A stretch of 20,726 bases of DNA. It comes from JALGVA01 sp964617715 (GTDB lineage Bacteria; Armatimonadota; Zipacnadia; Zipacnadales; UBA5352). The notes below the pieces were generated by a model. The model did not search any database. It saw only the letters and a program-made list of their open reading frames with translations, and was not told the origin of the DNA. Positions 1 through 11,033 of this stretch are shown one piece after another; the first letter of the stretch is position 1, and every line of letters starts with the position of its first letter. The stretch lies in assembly GCA_964617715.1 (NCBI GenBank), contig CAZTZN010000077.1:1-20726 (forward strand), in the 5' to 3' direction. A program made the translations under genes and the position numbers.

Positions 1-881
1 GAAGCTGAGGGTGCCGACGTCAACCGCTTCCTGCGCCACTTTTGGGTTTCACGCTACGGGGACGTCAAGACGAGGTCGCTCTACAGGGAGATCAAGGAGT
101 ACATCACGGCGCGGAATCTAAGCGCGAAGGACCTCTCACGCGCGTTGGAGCACGATGCGGGGCTCTATGCCGACGCGATCAATGCACGAGATGACGACGA
201 CGAGTGCAAACGGCTACTACGGGCCATAGACCAGCTCGGGGCGAAGGCACTGCTGCCGGCGGTACTCAGCAGCTACACCATTGATCGGTCTGAGCACCGC
301 CGGGCGTTCCTGCAGGGGCTGGTGTCGTTCTTTGTTCGCCACAACGTAGTTATGCAGCTTGAAAGCACGAAGTTGGAGCAGGTAGTCTTTGAGGTCGCGA
401 GGGGAGTGCGAGAGAACAAGGACGTGGCTGCTGCCCTCAGCAAACTGCGGGACGAGGGGCCGAGTGACGAGGACTTCCTGTCCCGCTTCGAGACGTTCCA
501 GGTGGGGAGGCGAGCAACCGCTCGCTATCTCCTGTGCGAGATCGAGAGGGCAATGTCAGCTGATGACGAGCACGAAGTCGCGGCACCCAGCAGAGTTCAT
601 CTGGAGCACATCTATCCCCTGACTCCCCAAGCCGGGCAGAGGATGGATGAGCACGATGCGCAGGTCAATCGGCTGGGGAATCAGACGTTGTTGGCTTCGA
701 AGCTGAATGAGGCAATCAAGAACGCGCCGTTTGAGGAGAAGAAGGGGGCCTACAGCGAGTCGAGCCTGACCATGACGGCACGTCTAGCCGAATGTGATGT
801 ATGGGATGAGGCAGCCATCGCCCGTAGACAGAGGGAGTTGGGTAGGTACGCCATTGCGCTCTGGGGTTTTCCGGAAGTAGC

Positions 882-888
<7 letters not shown>
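1..888 (+). CDS. DUF262/DUF1524 (GmrSD-like) nuclease, C-terminal part, 5' truncated by window edge
   Basis: The frame is open from base 1 to the TAG at 886-888 (295 codons visible), so the gene begins outside the window; a TTG at 145 is an internal codon, not a convincing start. The first residues (FLRHFWVSRYGDV) match the end of the DUF262 region. The last third is a DUF1524 HNH-type nuclease domain: HLEHIYP at residues 200-206 gives the catalytic-type histidine, followed by NRLGN (N223, N227), then a conserved LN...N...F..K block. Proteins with this DUF262 plus DUF1524 order include GmrSD type IV restriction enzymes, which cut modified phage DNA, and BrxU-like enzymes. The N-terminal nucleotide-binding domain is not visible, so substrate cannot be judged. 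It converges on dnaE2 with a 7-nt overlap of the two 3' ends. Family assignment is fairly sure; the defence role is inferred. Confidence 0.8.
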
Positions 889-4511
<3,623 letters not shown>

Positions 4512-4514
<3 letters not shown>

Positions 4515-4580
4515 CAGTCGTCAGTCATCAGTCGTTAGCTGGTAGCTGACCGCTGACCGCTGGTAGCTGGCCGTTGACCA
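4512..4580. repeat. Degenerate 7-bp tandem repeats between DUF6504-like gene and dnaE2
   Basis: The gap between the two genes divides cleanly into about ten 7-bp units, such as CATCAGT, CGTCAGT, TGGTAGC and TGACCGC, several of them exact copies. The array runs into the dnaE2 start codon, which is part of the first unit on the plus strand. The pattern resembles the short tandemly repeated heptamers known from cyanobacteria and also seen in other phyla. The CCCATTG units inside dnaE2 have the same 7-bp period. Confidence 0.75.
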
Positions 4581-4581
4581 C

Positions 4582-4854
4582 TCAATCCCACACCCGGTAC
4601 ACATGCCACCGATCGGTGGTCTCGTAGCGGCACAGATCGAAGGTGCGGCCGGCGTCGGTGAGCACGCGCACGAAGCGGCGCTCGCCATCGCCCTCCCACC
4701 AGCGCCCCATCAGCCGCCAGGCGCCGCCGGTATCGACCACCTGGTAGCGCCGGCCGCGCCAGGTAAAGGCGCGCGGGCAGCGTTCGTGCGTGCCTTCGGT
4801 GTGGATCGGTTCGCCTGTCGCCCTGGTCATCGCCACCATCGCACTCACTCGCAT
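4582..4854 (-). CDS. Small DUF6504-like protein, first gene of the SOS-type operon
   Basis: A 90-residue soluble protein without signal peptide or membrane segment. The core has RAFTWRGRRYQV, then WRLMGRWWEGDGERRFVRV and an ending rich in aromatic residues (DRWHVYRVWD). This arrangement resembles DUF6504, a small family I associate with genes near error-prone polymerases; the link is from memory and no function is known. Start choice is uncertain: ATG 4854 gives a leader of only about 11 nt from the predicted transcription start and no ribosome site, while ATG 4839 has a weak GAGTGAG before it and ATG 4830 is also possible. It lies 67 nt upstream of dnaE2, on the same strand, so both probably share the LexA-type promoter just upstream. 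It may be an accessory factor of the polymerase. Confidence 0.7.
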   Translation of the reverse strand: MRVSAMVAMTRATGEPIHTEGTHERCPRAFTWRGRRYQVVDTGGAWRLMGRWWEGDGERRFVRVLTDAGRTFDLCRYETTDRWHVYRVWD

Positions 4855-4871
4855 GAAATCGTGGTGAGCGC

Positions 4872-4900
4872 ATTATATCGAACGAATGTTCGAGCGTCAA
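4872..4900 (-). promoter_or_regulatory. Sigma70-type promoter with embedded LexA box (SOS promoter)
   Basis: On the minus strand TTGACG (4900-4895) is followed by a 17-nt spacer and a perfect TATAAT (4877-4872). The spacer contains the palindrome CGAACATTCGTTCG (4892-4879), an exact fit to the Gram-positive LexA/DinR consensus CGAAC-RNRY-GTTCG. A repressor bound there would cover both promoter elements. The predicted start of transcription is near 4865, 11 nt before the first ATG of the DUF6504-like gene. This is the strongest regulatory signal in the window. Confidence 0.88.
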
Positions 4901-5095
4901 GAGGAAACGGTCGAGAATGGAGTAACACCTGAATCCGTGTGCTTGAGCAGACCGGTCTCGGTGTCACGATTGCAGGCGGCCAATCACGCGAGGGCCGGGG
5001 GCCCGGGGACGCGGCGACTTACGCCGGCGCGGGAACCCAGGCAGGGGGCTGCTTCGTCATACCCACCAGAGACGGTGCGCAGAGGAGGGCACACA
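4901..5095 (+). other. Leader/intergenic region upstream of the VIT/VWA gene, promoter not identified
   Basis: The region lies between the SOS promoter and the VIT/VWA start. It is GC-rich, with a short GGGCC/GGCCC hairpin near 4991-5003 and a strong ribosome site (AGGAGG, 5083-5088) at its end. I see no convincing -35/-10 pair for the plus-strand gene. The reading frame of the downstream gene happens to stay open through it, but the residues there do not look like protein. Confidence 0.4.
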
Positions 5096-7438
5096 ATGAT
5101 CCGGCGAATGACGTTGTGCGCGATGCTCCTGACGATCCTCGCGGGGGGTGCGCTGGCAGATGGCATCCTTATCCCCGGGCCGCCCGAACGGCCCGAGCCC
5201 GATGTCCCCTGGTTCACCATCAAGTACCACCACGTGAACGTTGAGATCCGCGACCAGGTCGCCACCACGAAGATCGACCAGGTCTTCGTGAACGAGGCGA
5301 ACCGCGAGGTCGAGGCTACCTACATGTTCCCGCTGCCGCCGGGCTCGGTGGTGCAGGACTTCCAGGTGGTGGCCGACGGCCAACGCCTCGAGACCAGCCT
5401 GCTCAGCGCCGACGAGGCCCGCCGCATCTACGAGGACATCATGCGCCGCCGCCGCGACCCGGGACTGTTCGAGTACGCGGGGAACAACACTTACCGCGCC
5501 CGTGTCTTCCCCATCCCGCCCAACGGCGAGCGCCGCATCCAGATCACCTACTCCGAGTTGCTGGGCCACGATGCCGGTGTCGTGGAGTACGTGTACCCAC
5601 TCAGCACCGAGCAGTTCTCGACCGAGCCGGTGGGCGAGACCGTGTTCAATGCGCGTATCATCTCCGCCGACCCCATCGCCAGCGTCTACTGCCCCAGCCA
5701 CAATGTCTCCATCGACAAGCAAGATCGGCGACACGCCACCGTGTCCTACGAGGAGAACAACACCCGACCTGACCGCGACCTGCGCATCTACTACACGGTG
5801 TCGCTGGACGCCATCGGCACCCACATCCTCACCTACAAGGAGCCCGGTGAGGACGGCTTCTTCATGCTGCTCACCGCGCCATCGGTTGATCGCGATGCCG
5901 ACCCGGTGCCCAAGAACGTGGTCTTCGTCCTCGACCGTTCGGGCAGCATGAACGGCGAGAAGATCGCGCAGGCACGCGACGCGCTCACCTTCTGCGTCAA
6001 TCAGCTCGGTGATGACGACTTCTTCGAGATCATCACCTTCAGCGACAACATCCGCTCCTTCGGCGAGGAGCTGGGGCGCGCCGACGCCGAGCGCGTGCGC
6101 GAGGCCCGGCAGTTCATCGCCGACATGGAGGCCGCGGGCTCGACCGACATCAACGCCGCCATGCAGCTCGCGATGGAGCGTCGCGCCGAAGGCCGCCCCA
6201 ACTACATCGTGATGCTCACCGACGGCCTGCCCACCGCGGGCGTCACCGACCTCGACGAGATCCTCGCCAACGTGAAGGATGCCCGTGACGACATGGATGC
6301 CTCGACACGAGTCTTCGTCTTCGGCGTGGGCTACGACGTGGACACCCACTTCCTCGACCAGATGTCGCTGGACAACGGCGGGGTCGCGGCCTACGTGCGT
6401 CCCGAGGAGAGCATCGAGGCCAGGGTCTCCAGCTTCTACGCCAAGATCTCGCACCCGATGCTGACCGACATCAGCGTGGACTTCGGCGAGATCACCACCT
6501 ACGACACCTTCCCGCAGGAGCTGCCCGACCTGTTCCACGGCTCGCAGATCGTGGCGCTGGGGCGCTACGACAGGCGCACCACCGGGGCGACCACCGTGCG
6601 CGTCTCCGGCCAGATGCCGGAGGGCTCGGAGCACTTCGACATCCGCGCCAGCTTCCCCGAGGAGGCGCGCTCGCGCGACTACATCCCGGCGCTGTGGGCG
6701 GCACGCAAGGTCGGCTGGCTGCTCGATCAGATCCGCCTCAACGGTGAGAGCAAGGAGCTGGTGGATGAGATCATCCGGCTGGGCACCGAGTACGGCATCC
6801 TGACCGAGTACACCTCGTTCCTGGCGCTCGAGAGCGGCGAGATCACCGCTGAGGAGGCCGCGGACCGCCTGGCTGCGCCCACGGGCGCGTTCGGCCCCGC
6901 CGGCCCGCTGGCGACCGAGCGCATGGGCGGATATGCCATCTCCCAGCGTGACAACGCCCAGGCCATGCAGGCCCAGACCTCGCTGGCAGGCCAGAACATG
7001 TACCAGGACGCCGAGGGCAACTGGCAGCGCGTGGGCAACATCGTCAACGTGGGCCAGCGCGGCTTCATCCAGCAGGGCGAGCAGTGGGTGGACAGCCGCC
7101 TGCGCGTCGGCACCGAGCAGCAGCTTCAGCCCGAGCTGCAGGTGCAGGCCTTCAGCGAGGCCCACTTCCAGCTCGCGCGCGCCTTCCCCGCAATCAACGC
7201 GCAGCTCGCGGTGGCCGACAACATGCTCGTGCTGGTCAACGGCCACGTGATCGAGATCGGCGAGGCGGGCAAGACCGAGCTGACCGAGGCCGAGCTGGAT
7301 GCGCTGGGGCAGCCGGCAGCGTCCGAGACCGGAGCGGCTCCAATCGAAGATGAGACGATGGTTGGCCACCGGGGCCTGCTGGACACGCTCGGGGCGATGC
7401 TCGCGGGAGTTCTCGCGCACATCGGCAATCTCGTCTGA
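5096..7438 (+). CDS. Secreted VIT and von Willebrand factor A domain protein
   Basis: A 780-residue exported protein. The start at ATG 5096 is chosen because AGGAGG lies 7 nt upstream and a signal peptide follows at once (residues 1-21, ending ALA before DG). Next come a VIT domain (about 40-165; VNEANREVEATYMFPLPPGS) and a VWA domain whose metal-dependent adhesion site is complete: DRSGS (D280, S282, S284) and LTDG (D376). The C-terminal third has the NW..VG.I..VGQRGF...GEQWVDS pattern common in bacterial VIT/VWA proteins, and a hydrophobic tail in the last 20 residues. Bacterial members are envelope or periplasmic proteins of unclear partner, sometimes called inter-alpha-trypsin inhibitor-like. 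It stands alone between the SOS operon and a strong terminator. Partner and cellular role cannot be read from sequence. Confidence 0.9.
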   Translation: MIRRMTLCAMLLTILAGGALADGILIPGPPERPEPDVPWFTIKYHHVNVEIRDQVATTKIDQVFVNEANREVEATYMFPLPPGSVVQDFQVVADGQRLETSLLSADEARRIYEDIMRRRRDPGLFEYAGNNTYRARVFPIPPNGERRIQITYSELLGHDAGVVEYVYPLSTEQFSTEPVGETVFNARIISADPIASVYCPSHNVSIDKQDRRHATVSYEENNTRPDRDLRIYYTVSLDAIGTHILTYKEPGEDGFFMLLTAPSVDRDADPVPKNVVFVLDRSGSMNGEKIAQARDALTFCVNQLGDDDFFEIITFSDNIRSFGEELGRADAERVREARQFIADMEAAGSTDINAAMQLAMERRAEGRPNYIVMLTDGLPTAGVTDLDEILANVKDARDDMDASTRVFVFGVGYDVDTHFLDQMSLDNGGVAAYVRPEESIEARVSSFYAKISHPMLTDISVDFGEITTYDTFPQELPDLFHGSQIVALGRYDRRTTGATTVRVSGQMPEGSEHFDIRASFPEEARSRDYIPALWAARKVGWLLDQIRLNGESKELVDEIIRLGTEYGILTEYTSFLALESGEITAEEAADRLAAPTGAFGPAGPLATERMGGYAISQRDNAQAMQAQTSLAGQNMYQDAEGNWQRVGNIVNVGQRGFIQQGEQWVDSRLRVGTEQQLQPELQVQAFSEAHFQLARAFPAINAQLAVADNMLVLVNGHVIEIGEAGKTELTEAELDALGQPAASETGAAPIEDETMVGHRGLLDTLGAMLAGVLAHIGNLV

Positions 7439-7468
7439 GGTCACGCATCGCGGGCAGAAGGACGAACC

Positions 7469-7499
7469 GCTCCCGGCCGCTCCGGCGGCCGGGAGCTTT
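7469..7499 (+). terminator. Intrinsic terminator after the VIT/VWA gene
   Basis: A perfect 12-bp stem GCTCCCGGCCGC / GCGGCCGGGAGC with a TCCG loop, followed on the plus strand by only three T. It starts 30 nt after the VWA stop and touches the stop codon of the minus-strand gene ending at 7499, so it may also limit transcription from that side. Confidence 0.75.
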
Positions 7500-7705
7500 C
7501 ACGTACCGGAGACGGGCTCTGCCGTCATATTCGTTTGGCGCCGCCGTGTCCTCAGGTTCCAGACCACCAGCCCAAGCAGCCCGCCGAACTCGCGCACATA
7601 GCGCGGGAAAGCCTCCGGCTTCATCACCCTGATGACCGTCAGCACGATGAGGGCGAAGACCGTTGTGGCAGCCATCAGAATGACAACACGCGTGCGCTGG
7701 GGCAT
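7499..7705 (-). CDS. Small two-helix membrane protein, unknown
   Basis: A 68-residue protein with one clear membrane segment (VVILMAATTVFALIVLTVI, about 7-25), a second shorter hydrophobic stretch (FGGLLGLVVWNL, about 40-51) and a basic patch RTRRR after it, so the C-terminal end is probably cytoplasmic. I do not recognise the family. It follows the zinc-ribbon membrane protein on the same strand with a 57-nt gap, so the three small genes down to here are probably one operon. Only a weak G-rich ribosome site precedes the ATG. Existence as a gene is supported mainly by the hydrophobic pattern and placement. Confidence 0.6.
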   Translation of the reverse strand: MPQRTRVVILMAATTVFALIVLTVIRVMKPEAFPRYVREFGGLLGLVVWNLRTRRRQTNMTAEPVSGT

Positions 7706-7762
7706 CGGCGAGCCCCCGGTCCCGTGAGCGTTCGGCGTGCGAAGCGACGTCCCCCGCCGACA

Positions 7763-8335
7763 CTACCGCGGCTGGCCGCGCCGGGTCAACCACCACGCGA
7801 GAGCCCCGCACGCCAGCGTCCCTCCCACTACGCCGATGACCAGCGTGACCTCCCATGACGGGATGGACACGGCGTACTGCACCCACGTCGCCACCGCGAA
7901 GATGGCGCCCGCGAAGTACACGATGGCCCAGGTGGTGCCGATGACCGCGCCCAGCAGCGGCGGATACGGCCTTGCCAGCAGCCCCGCGACGTTGCCGCCG
8001 ATGAGCGCGCCGAAGATCGCGCCCGTCACCCCGTTGCCGCCGGCCAAGCGGTTGATCAGGAAGCCCGCGGGCGCGGCGAGCGTGACGCCGATCGTGGCCA
8101 GGAGCAACGTCCGATGCAATTGCGCGTCGGCGCCTTCGCGCTCGGCGCGCAGCTCGGCCACGGTCGGGCCCGGTGGCGCATCCTCTTCGGGCGCATCGGG
8201 CGGATCGCCCGGCGCCCAGCCGCAGCACGCACAACGAGTCTCGAGCGGCTGGAAGCTGCGGCCGCACCGCTCGCACTTGATCGGCTCGCCGTCCTCTTCC
8301 CAGCCCGCCCGCTCGTACCGCCGTCTACGCGTCAT
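7763..8335 (-). CDS. Zinc-ribbon plus glycine-rich membrane protein, unknown
   Basis: A protein of about 190 residues. The N-terminal part is a zinc ribbon, CERC (C21, C24) and CACC (C35, C38) separated by 10 residues. After an acidic Pro-rich linker and a short charged helix come about four membrane segments with glycine-zipper character (GAIFGALIGG; GVVGGTLACGALAWWL). The start is placed at ATG 8335, which overlaps the stop codon of the preceding gene; upstream in-frame ATGs at 8344 and 8356 are also possible. The overlap suggests translational coupling with the GX3-repeat gene. The ribbon would face the cytoplasm. Family unknown to me; a sensing or regulatory membrane role is only a guess. 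Confidence 0.7.
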   Translation of the reverse strand: MTRRRRYERAGWEEDGEPIKCERCGRSFQPLETRCACCGWAPGDPPDAPEEDAPPGPTVAELRAEREGADAQLHRTLLLATIGVTLAAPAGFLINRLAGGNGVTGAIFGALIGGNVAGLLARPYPPLLGAVIGTTWAIVYFAGAIFAVATWVQYAVSIPSWEVTLVIGVVGGTLACGALAWWLTRRGQPR

Positions 8336-8540
8336 CTCCCTCATCGCCCTCATCATCGAGGCCGGACATGTCGTCTTGCGGCTCGTCTCCGGTCATCACA
8401 TCGATCTCATCGAGGTCGCCGAACATGACCAGCGCCATCTCCATCGCCTGGTCGAAGCCGGCGTTGAAACCGTCGCGGAAGCCGTCGGTGAAGCCCTGCT
8501 GATAGCCCTTCGCCAGATACCTGTCTCTCTTACCACTCAT
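8325..8540 (-). CDS. Small acidic protein with GX3 repeats, unknown
   Basis: A 71-residue soluble protein. Residues 12-28 show a regular glycine every fourth residue (GYQQGFTDGFRDGFNAG), the deca-GX3-like pattern seen in Yae1-type and some export-apparatus proteins, expected to form a helix with a glycine face for close packing. The C-terminal third is strongly acidic (DDEGDEGDD). It is the first gene of a three-gene minus-strand set and its stop overlaps the next start by 11 nt. GGAG lies 12 nt before the ATG, rather far. No function can be assigned. Confidence 0.7.
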   Translation of the reverse strand: MSGKRDRYLAKGYQQGFTDGFRDGFNAGFDQAMEMALVMFGDLDEIDVMTGDEPQDDMSGLDDEGDEGDDA

Positions 8541-8624
8541 GAGGCCACGTCACTCCATCCCGCCCTGTGTGATGGTCCGTGTACGCAGTATTCCGGCGGG
8601 CGAGCACAGTGCCCTGCAAAGCAA

Positions 8625-8656
8625 AGGGCCCGCGACGGAAGATCGCCGCGGGCCCT
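8625..8656 (-). terminator. Intrinsic terminator after the 8677-9231 membrane protein gene
   Basis: On the minus strand a perfect 10-bp stem AGGGCCCGCG / CGCGGGCCCT with a 12-nt loop is followed by TTGCTTTG. It begins 21 nt after the stop of the upstream gene and separates that gene from the three-gene set starting at 8540. Confidence 0.75.
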
Positions 8657-8676
8657 CTGGTTCGGGTCAGGCAGGT

Positions 8677-9231
8677 TCAGTCTTCCACCATCGTCCAGTC
8701 GATGGAGCGCATCACCAAGGTGAACACGACCCAGCCGAACATGACGCCGCTTACCAGCGTGATCACGATGCCACCGGGAGACAGGCCCCACCACAGGCCC
8801 GCCGCGTTCATGACCGTCAGCCGTATGCTCGCCTCGGCGATGACCGCCACGAGGATTGACGCGGCCACGCTGCACCTGTCCACCGTTATCAGTCCCACGA
8901 TGGAGCCGGAGATGGCCGCGAAGGCCGCACTGATGACGATGGCTATCGGTAGCCGCACCGTCACCGCTGCGGGCGCCGCCAAGTGCGCCAGCACCCCGAA
9001 CAGCCCACCGAGGACTGCGCCGTAGAGAACCCCCGCCATGGCGCCATTGAACGCCAACTCCACCGCGCTGACCGGTTGCCTGCGGACCGGCCCCACCATA
9101 TCCTCTGCGCCCGCCGATTCCTGCATGGTCTCACTCCCGGAGCTGTCTGTTGATGTGGGTGTCTCGTGACGGCACTCTGGGCCCTGAGCATGCTCCAGAT
9201 CCAGATGCTCATCGCCCTGCGGGGACAACAT
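8677..9231 (-). CDS. Multi-pass membrane protein, unknown
   Basis: Up to 184 residues. The first about 55 residues are hydrophilic; then follow about four hydrophobic segments, the first glycine-rich (FNGAMAGVLYGAVLGGLFGVL), the last FGWVVFTLVM near the end. The start is uncertain: ATG 9231 has a partial AAGGGGG site, whereas ATG 9126 has a better GGAG site 7 nt upstream and would remove most of the hydrophilic part. The gene has its own strong promoter (9294-9322) and terminator (8625-8656), so it is monocistronic. The glycine-rich first helix recalls the zinc-ribbon membrane protein two genes downstream, and the two may be distant relatives. Function unknown. Confidence 0.65.
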   Translation of the reverse strand: MLSPQGDEHLDLEHAQGPECRHETPTSTDSSGSETMQESAGAEDMVGPVRRQPVSAVELAFNGAMAGVLYGAVLGGLFGVLAHLAAPAAVTVRLPIAIVISAAFAAISGSIVGLITVDRCSVAASILVAVIAEASIRLTVMNAAGLWWGLSPGGIVITLVSGVMFGWVVFTLVMRSIDWTMVED

Positions 9232-9293
9232 CCCGCCCGCCCCCTTGTTCGCCTCTGGTGTGAGAAAGGCCGCCTCCGTGCTTCATCGTGCGC

Positions 9294-9322
9294 ATAGTAC
9301 CTCATCTGCTCAGTATTGTCAA
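9294..9322 (-). promoter_or_regulatory. Strong sigma70-type promoter for the 8677-9231 gene
   Basis: Minus strand: TTGACA (9322-9317), 17-nt spacer, TACTAT (9299-9294). Transcription would begin near 9287, giving a leader of about 56 nt to ATG 9231. The surrounding 120 bp are clearly more AT-rich than the genes. The hexamer TACCTC occurs at 9298-9303 overlapping the -10, and again as an inverted pair at 9337-9342 and 9354-9359. Confidence 0.8.
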
Positions 9323-9336
9323 CGAGAAGTGGCGAT

Positions 9337-9359
9337 TACCTCCGCTTCTGATAGAGGTA
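9337..9359. promoter_or_regulatory. Inverted repeat TACCTC-N11-GAGGTA, possible operator
   Basis: Perfect 6-bp inverted repeat 15 bp upstream of the -35 of the 8677-9231 promoter; a third copy of the same hexamer overlaps the -10. This layout fits a regulator site, though a 6-bp match can occur by chance. Confidence 0.35.
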
Positions 9360-9452
9360 TTGGCCATATTATCTTAAGACGGAACCTTTCTCGGCACCCC
9401 GCCCGCCGCTTGCTCAGAGGCCAATTCCGACCCCGTGGGCCCGCAGAGCCCC

Positions 9453-10829
9453 TCAACGCTTGTGCAGCCGCGCACGGTGCTCGCCGAGGAAGGCCTGCTC
9501 CGAACGCTCTCTCAGACCATCCCGCTCGGGGATCACGTAGCGCGCGAACCACTCGTCCATCATGGCGCACAGCTCGCGCCGCAAGTCCTGATAGCCCGCG
9601 TCATCAGCGAGATTGGTGCGCTCATCGGGATCTTCGCTGAGGTGGAACAGGTCATCGGGACCATGGGCATGGCGGTAGACATACTTCCACTCCTGAGTGC
9701 GAATCATACGCACCGGACCGTACTCATCGAACACGCATACCGATTCGGTGAGCTGTTCCCTCTCGCCGCGCAGGATCGGCAGGAAGCTGCGGCCGGGCAG
9801 GTTCTGCTGTACCGGGACCTCCAGCCCGAGGTGGTCGAGCAGGGTGGGCATGAAGTCGTAGGCCGAGAGCAGCGCGTCGCACGAGCCGATCGGGATGCGC
9901 CCGGGCTGACTCATGATCGCGGGCACGCGCACCGAGTTCTCGTACATGTTGCGCGGCCAGGTCCCGTTGCCCTTGCCCCAGAAGCCGTGGTGGCCGCACG
10001 AGAAGCCATTATCGGCGAAGAAGCAGATAAGCGTGTCCTCGCGCAGCCCCAGCTCCTCCACGCGGTCGATGATGCGTCCGATGCCCGTGTCCATGGCGGT
10101 GACCGCGGCGAAGTAGCCCTTGAGCGCCTCACGATTGCCCAGATTCTGCTCGGTCAGCGAGATGGCCCACGGGTGCATCGGCTCCTGCGGGCAGCTCTCG
10201 AACGGGCAGTCGTCGTAGCTGTCCACGATCTCTTGGGGGTGCTGGTTGACCCACGGACTGTGCGGGGCGGTGTAGTGCACGGAGAGGTAGAACGGCCCGT
10301 CCTTGTGGCGGTCGATGTAACCCAGCGCCTCCTCGGTGATGAGGTCGGTCACGTAGCCCTCATCGTCGATGGCGCGACCGTCACGCACCATCGGCGGGTT
10401 GTTGTAGGGGCCGCCTCCGCGCTGGTGGGCGTACCAGAAGTCGAAGCCGTGCTGGGGGTGGATGCTGTCCCCCATGTGCCACTTGCCGGACAGCCCGCAG
10501 TGGTAGCCATGGGCGGCCAGCACGTCGGTGTAGGCGATCTCGTCGCGCAGGCACTCGGTCGCGCCCGGCCCGATGTTACCCTCGTCGATCCACTCATGGA
10601 TGCCGTGCTGGCTGGGGATGCGGCCGGTCAGGAAGGTGGCGCGGCTGGGCGAGCACACCGGCGTGGCGCAGAAGAAGTTGTCGAAGCGCGTGCCGGTGGC
10701 GGCGAGCCGGTCGAGGTTGGGGGTGCGGATCTCGTCGTTGCCGTAGCATCCGGCGGCCCACGGCCCCTGGTCGTCGCTGAGGATAAAGATGACGTTCGGC
10801 TGTTCACTGCGGCTGCGCTGATCGCTCAT
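9453..10829 (-). CDS. Sulfatase (alkaline phosphatase superfamily, Cys-type), cytosolic form
   Basis: A 458-residue type I sulfatase that would hydrolyse sulfate esters. The start at ATG 10829 directly precedes the conserved beginning NVIFILSDDQ (metal ligands D19, D20). The maturation motif CSPSR is at 59-63, where C59 would be oxidised to formylglycine, followed by ATFLTGR. Further conserved parts are HYTAPHSPW and ADNG (D273, N274). There is no signal peptide or lipobox, so it appears cytoplasmic, unlike many sulfatases that act on polysaccharides outside the cell; substrate unknown. No formylglycine-generating enzyme or anSME lies in the window. GGGAGG sits 13 nt upstream of the ATG. It is transcribed away from the DUF6785-type membrane protein gene, with about 200 nt between them. 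Confidence 0.92.
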   Translation of the reverse strand: MSDQRSRSEQPNVIFILSDDQGPWAAGCYGNDEIRTPNLDRLAATGTRFDNFFCATPVCSPSRATFLTGRIPSQHGIHEWIDEGNIGPGATECLRDEIAYTDVLAAHGYHCGLSGKWHMGDSIHPQHGFDFWYAHQRGGGPYNNPPMVRDGRAIDDEGYVTDLITEEALGYIDRHKDGPFYLSVHYTAPHSPWVNQHPQEIVDSYDDCPFESCPQEPMHPWAISLTEQNLGNREALKGYFAAVTAMDTGIGRIIDRVEELGLREDTLICFFADNGFSCGHHGFWGKGNGTWPRNMYENSVRVPAIMSQPGRIPIGSCDALLSAYDFMPTLLDHLGLEVPVQQNLPGRSFLPILRGEREQLTESVCVFDEYGPVRMIRTQEWKYVYRHAHGPDDLFHLSEDPDERTNLADDAGYQDLRRELCAMMDEWFARYVIPERDGLRERSEQAFLGEHRARLHKR

Positions 10830-10860
10830 GGTGGCTGTTCCGCCTCCCGGAACCTTTCCC

Positions 10861-10889
10861 TTGACGGGGCGTTGTGGGTAGTGTATCGT
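10861..10889 (+). promoter_or_regulatory. Candidate promoter for the DUF6785-type gene
   Basis: TTGACG (10861-10866), 17-nt spacer, TATCGT (10884-10889) on the plus strand. Transcription would begin near 10896, leaving a leader of about 138 nt. The site lies in the 5' region of the divergent sulfatase gene, so the two transcripts probably overlap or compete. Confidence 0.5.
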
Positions 10890-11033
10890 AACTCCCACAT
10901 TGCCGTTCCGCGACCATCGCGCCGTTCCCTCCCTCTCGAGCGCGCATGAGGGACAGCAGGCGCGCGACTCGAGCGGCCCGCCGTGCCGCACCGCCAGCCC
11001 CGTAGCATTACCAGGGGGCCGAGGGCAAGCCTC

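Noticed and set aside
4886..5095. N-terminal extension of the VIT/VWA frame
   Set aside because: A signal peptide and an AGGAGG site place the start at 5096. The extension has no homology-like pattern and would overlap the SOS promoter.
4901..5095. c-di-GMP, c-di-AMP or cobalamin riboswitch upstream of the VIT/VWA gene
   Set aside because: Some short pieces (GGGAACCCAGG) looked suggestive but the conserved cores of these aptamers could not be aligned by eye.
5057..7444. Minus-strand open frame of about 795 codons opposite the VIT/VWA gene
   Set aside because: Product is low-complexity and His/Val/Gly/Leu-rich with no recognisable domain; the plus strand has a signal peptide, VIT and complete VWA motifs.
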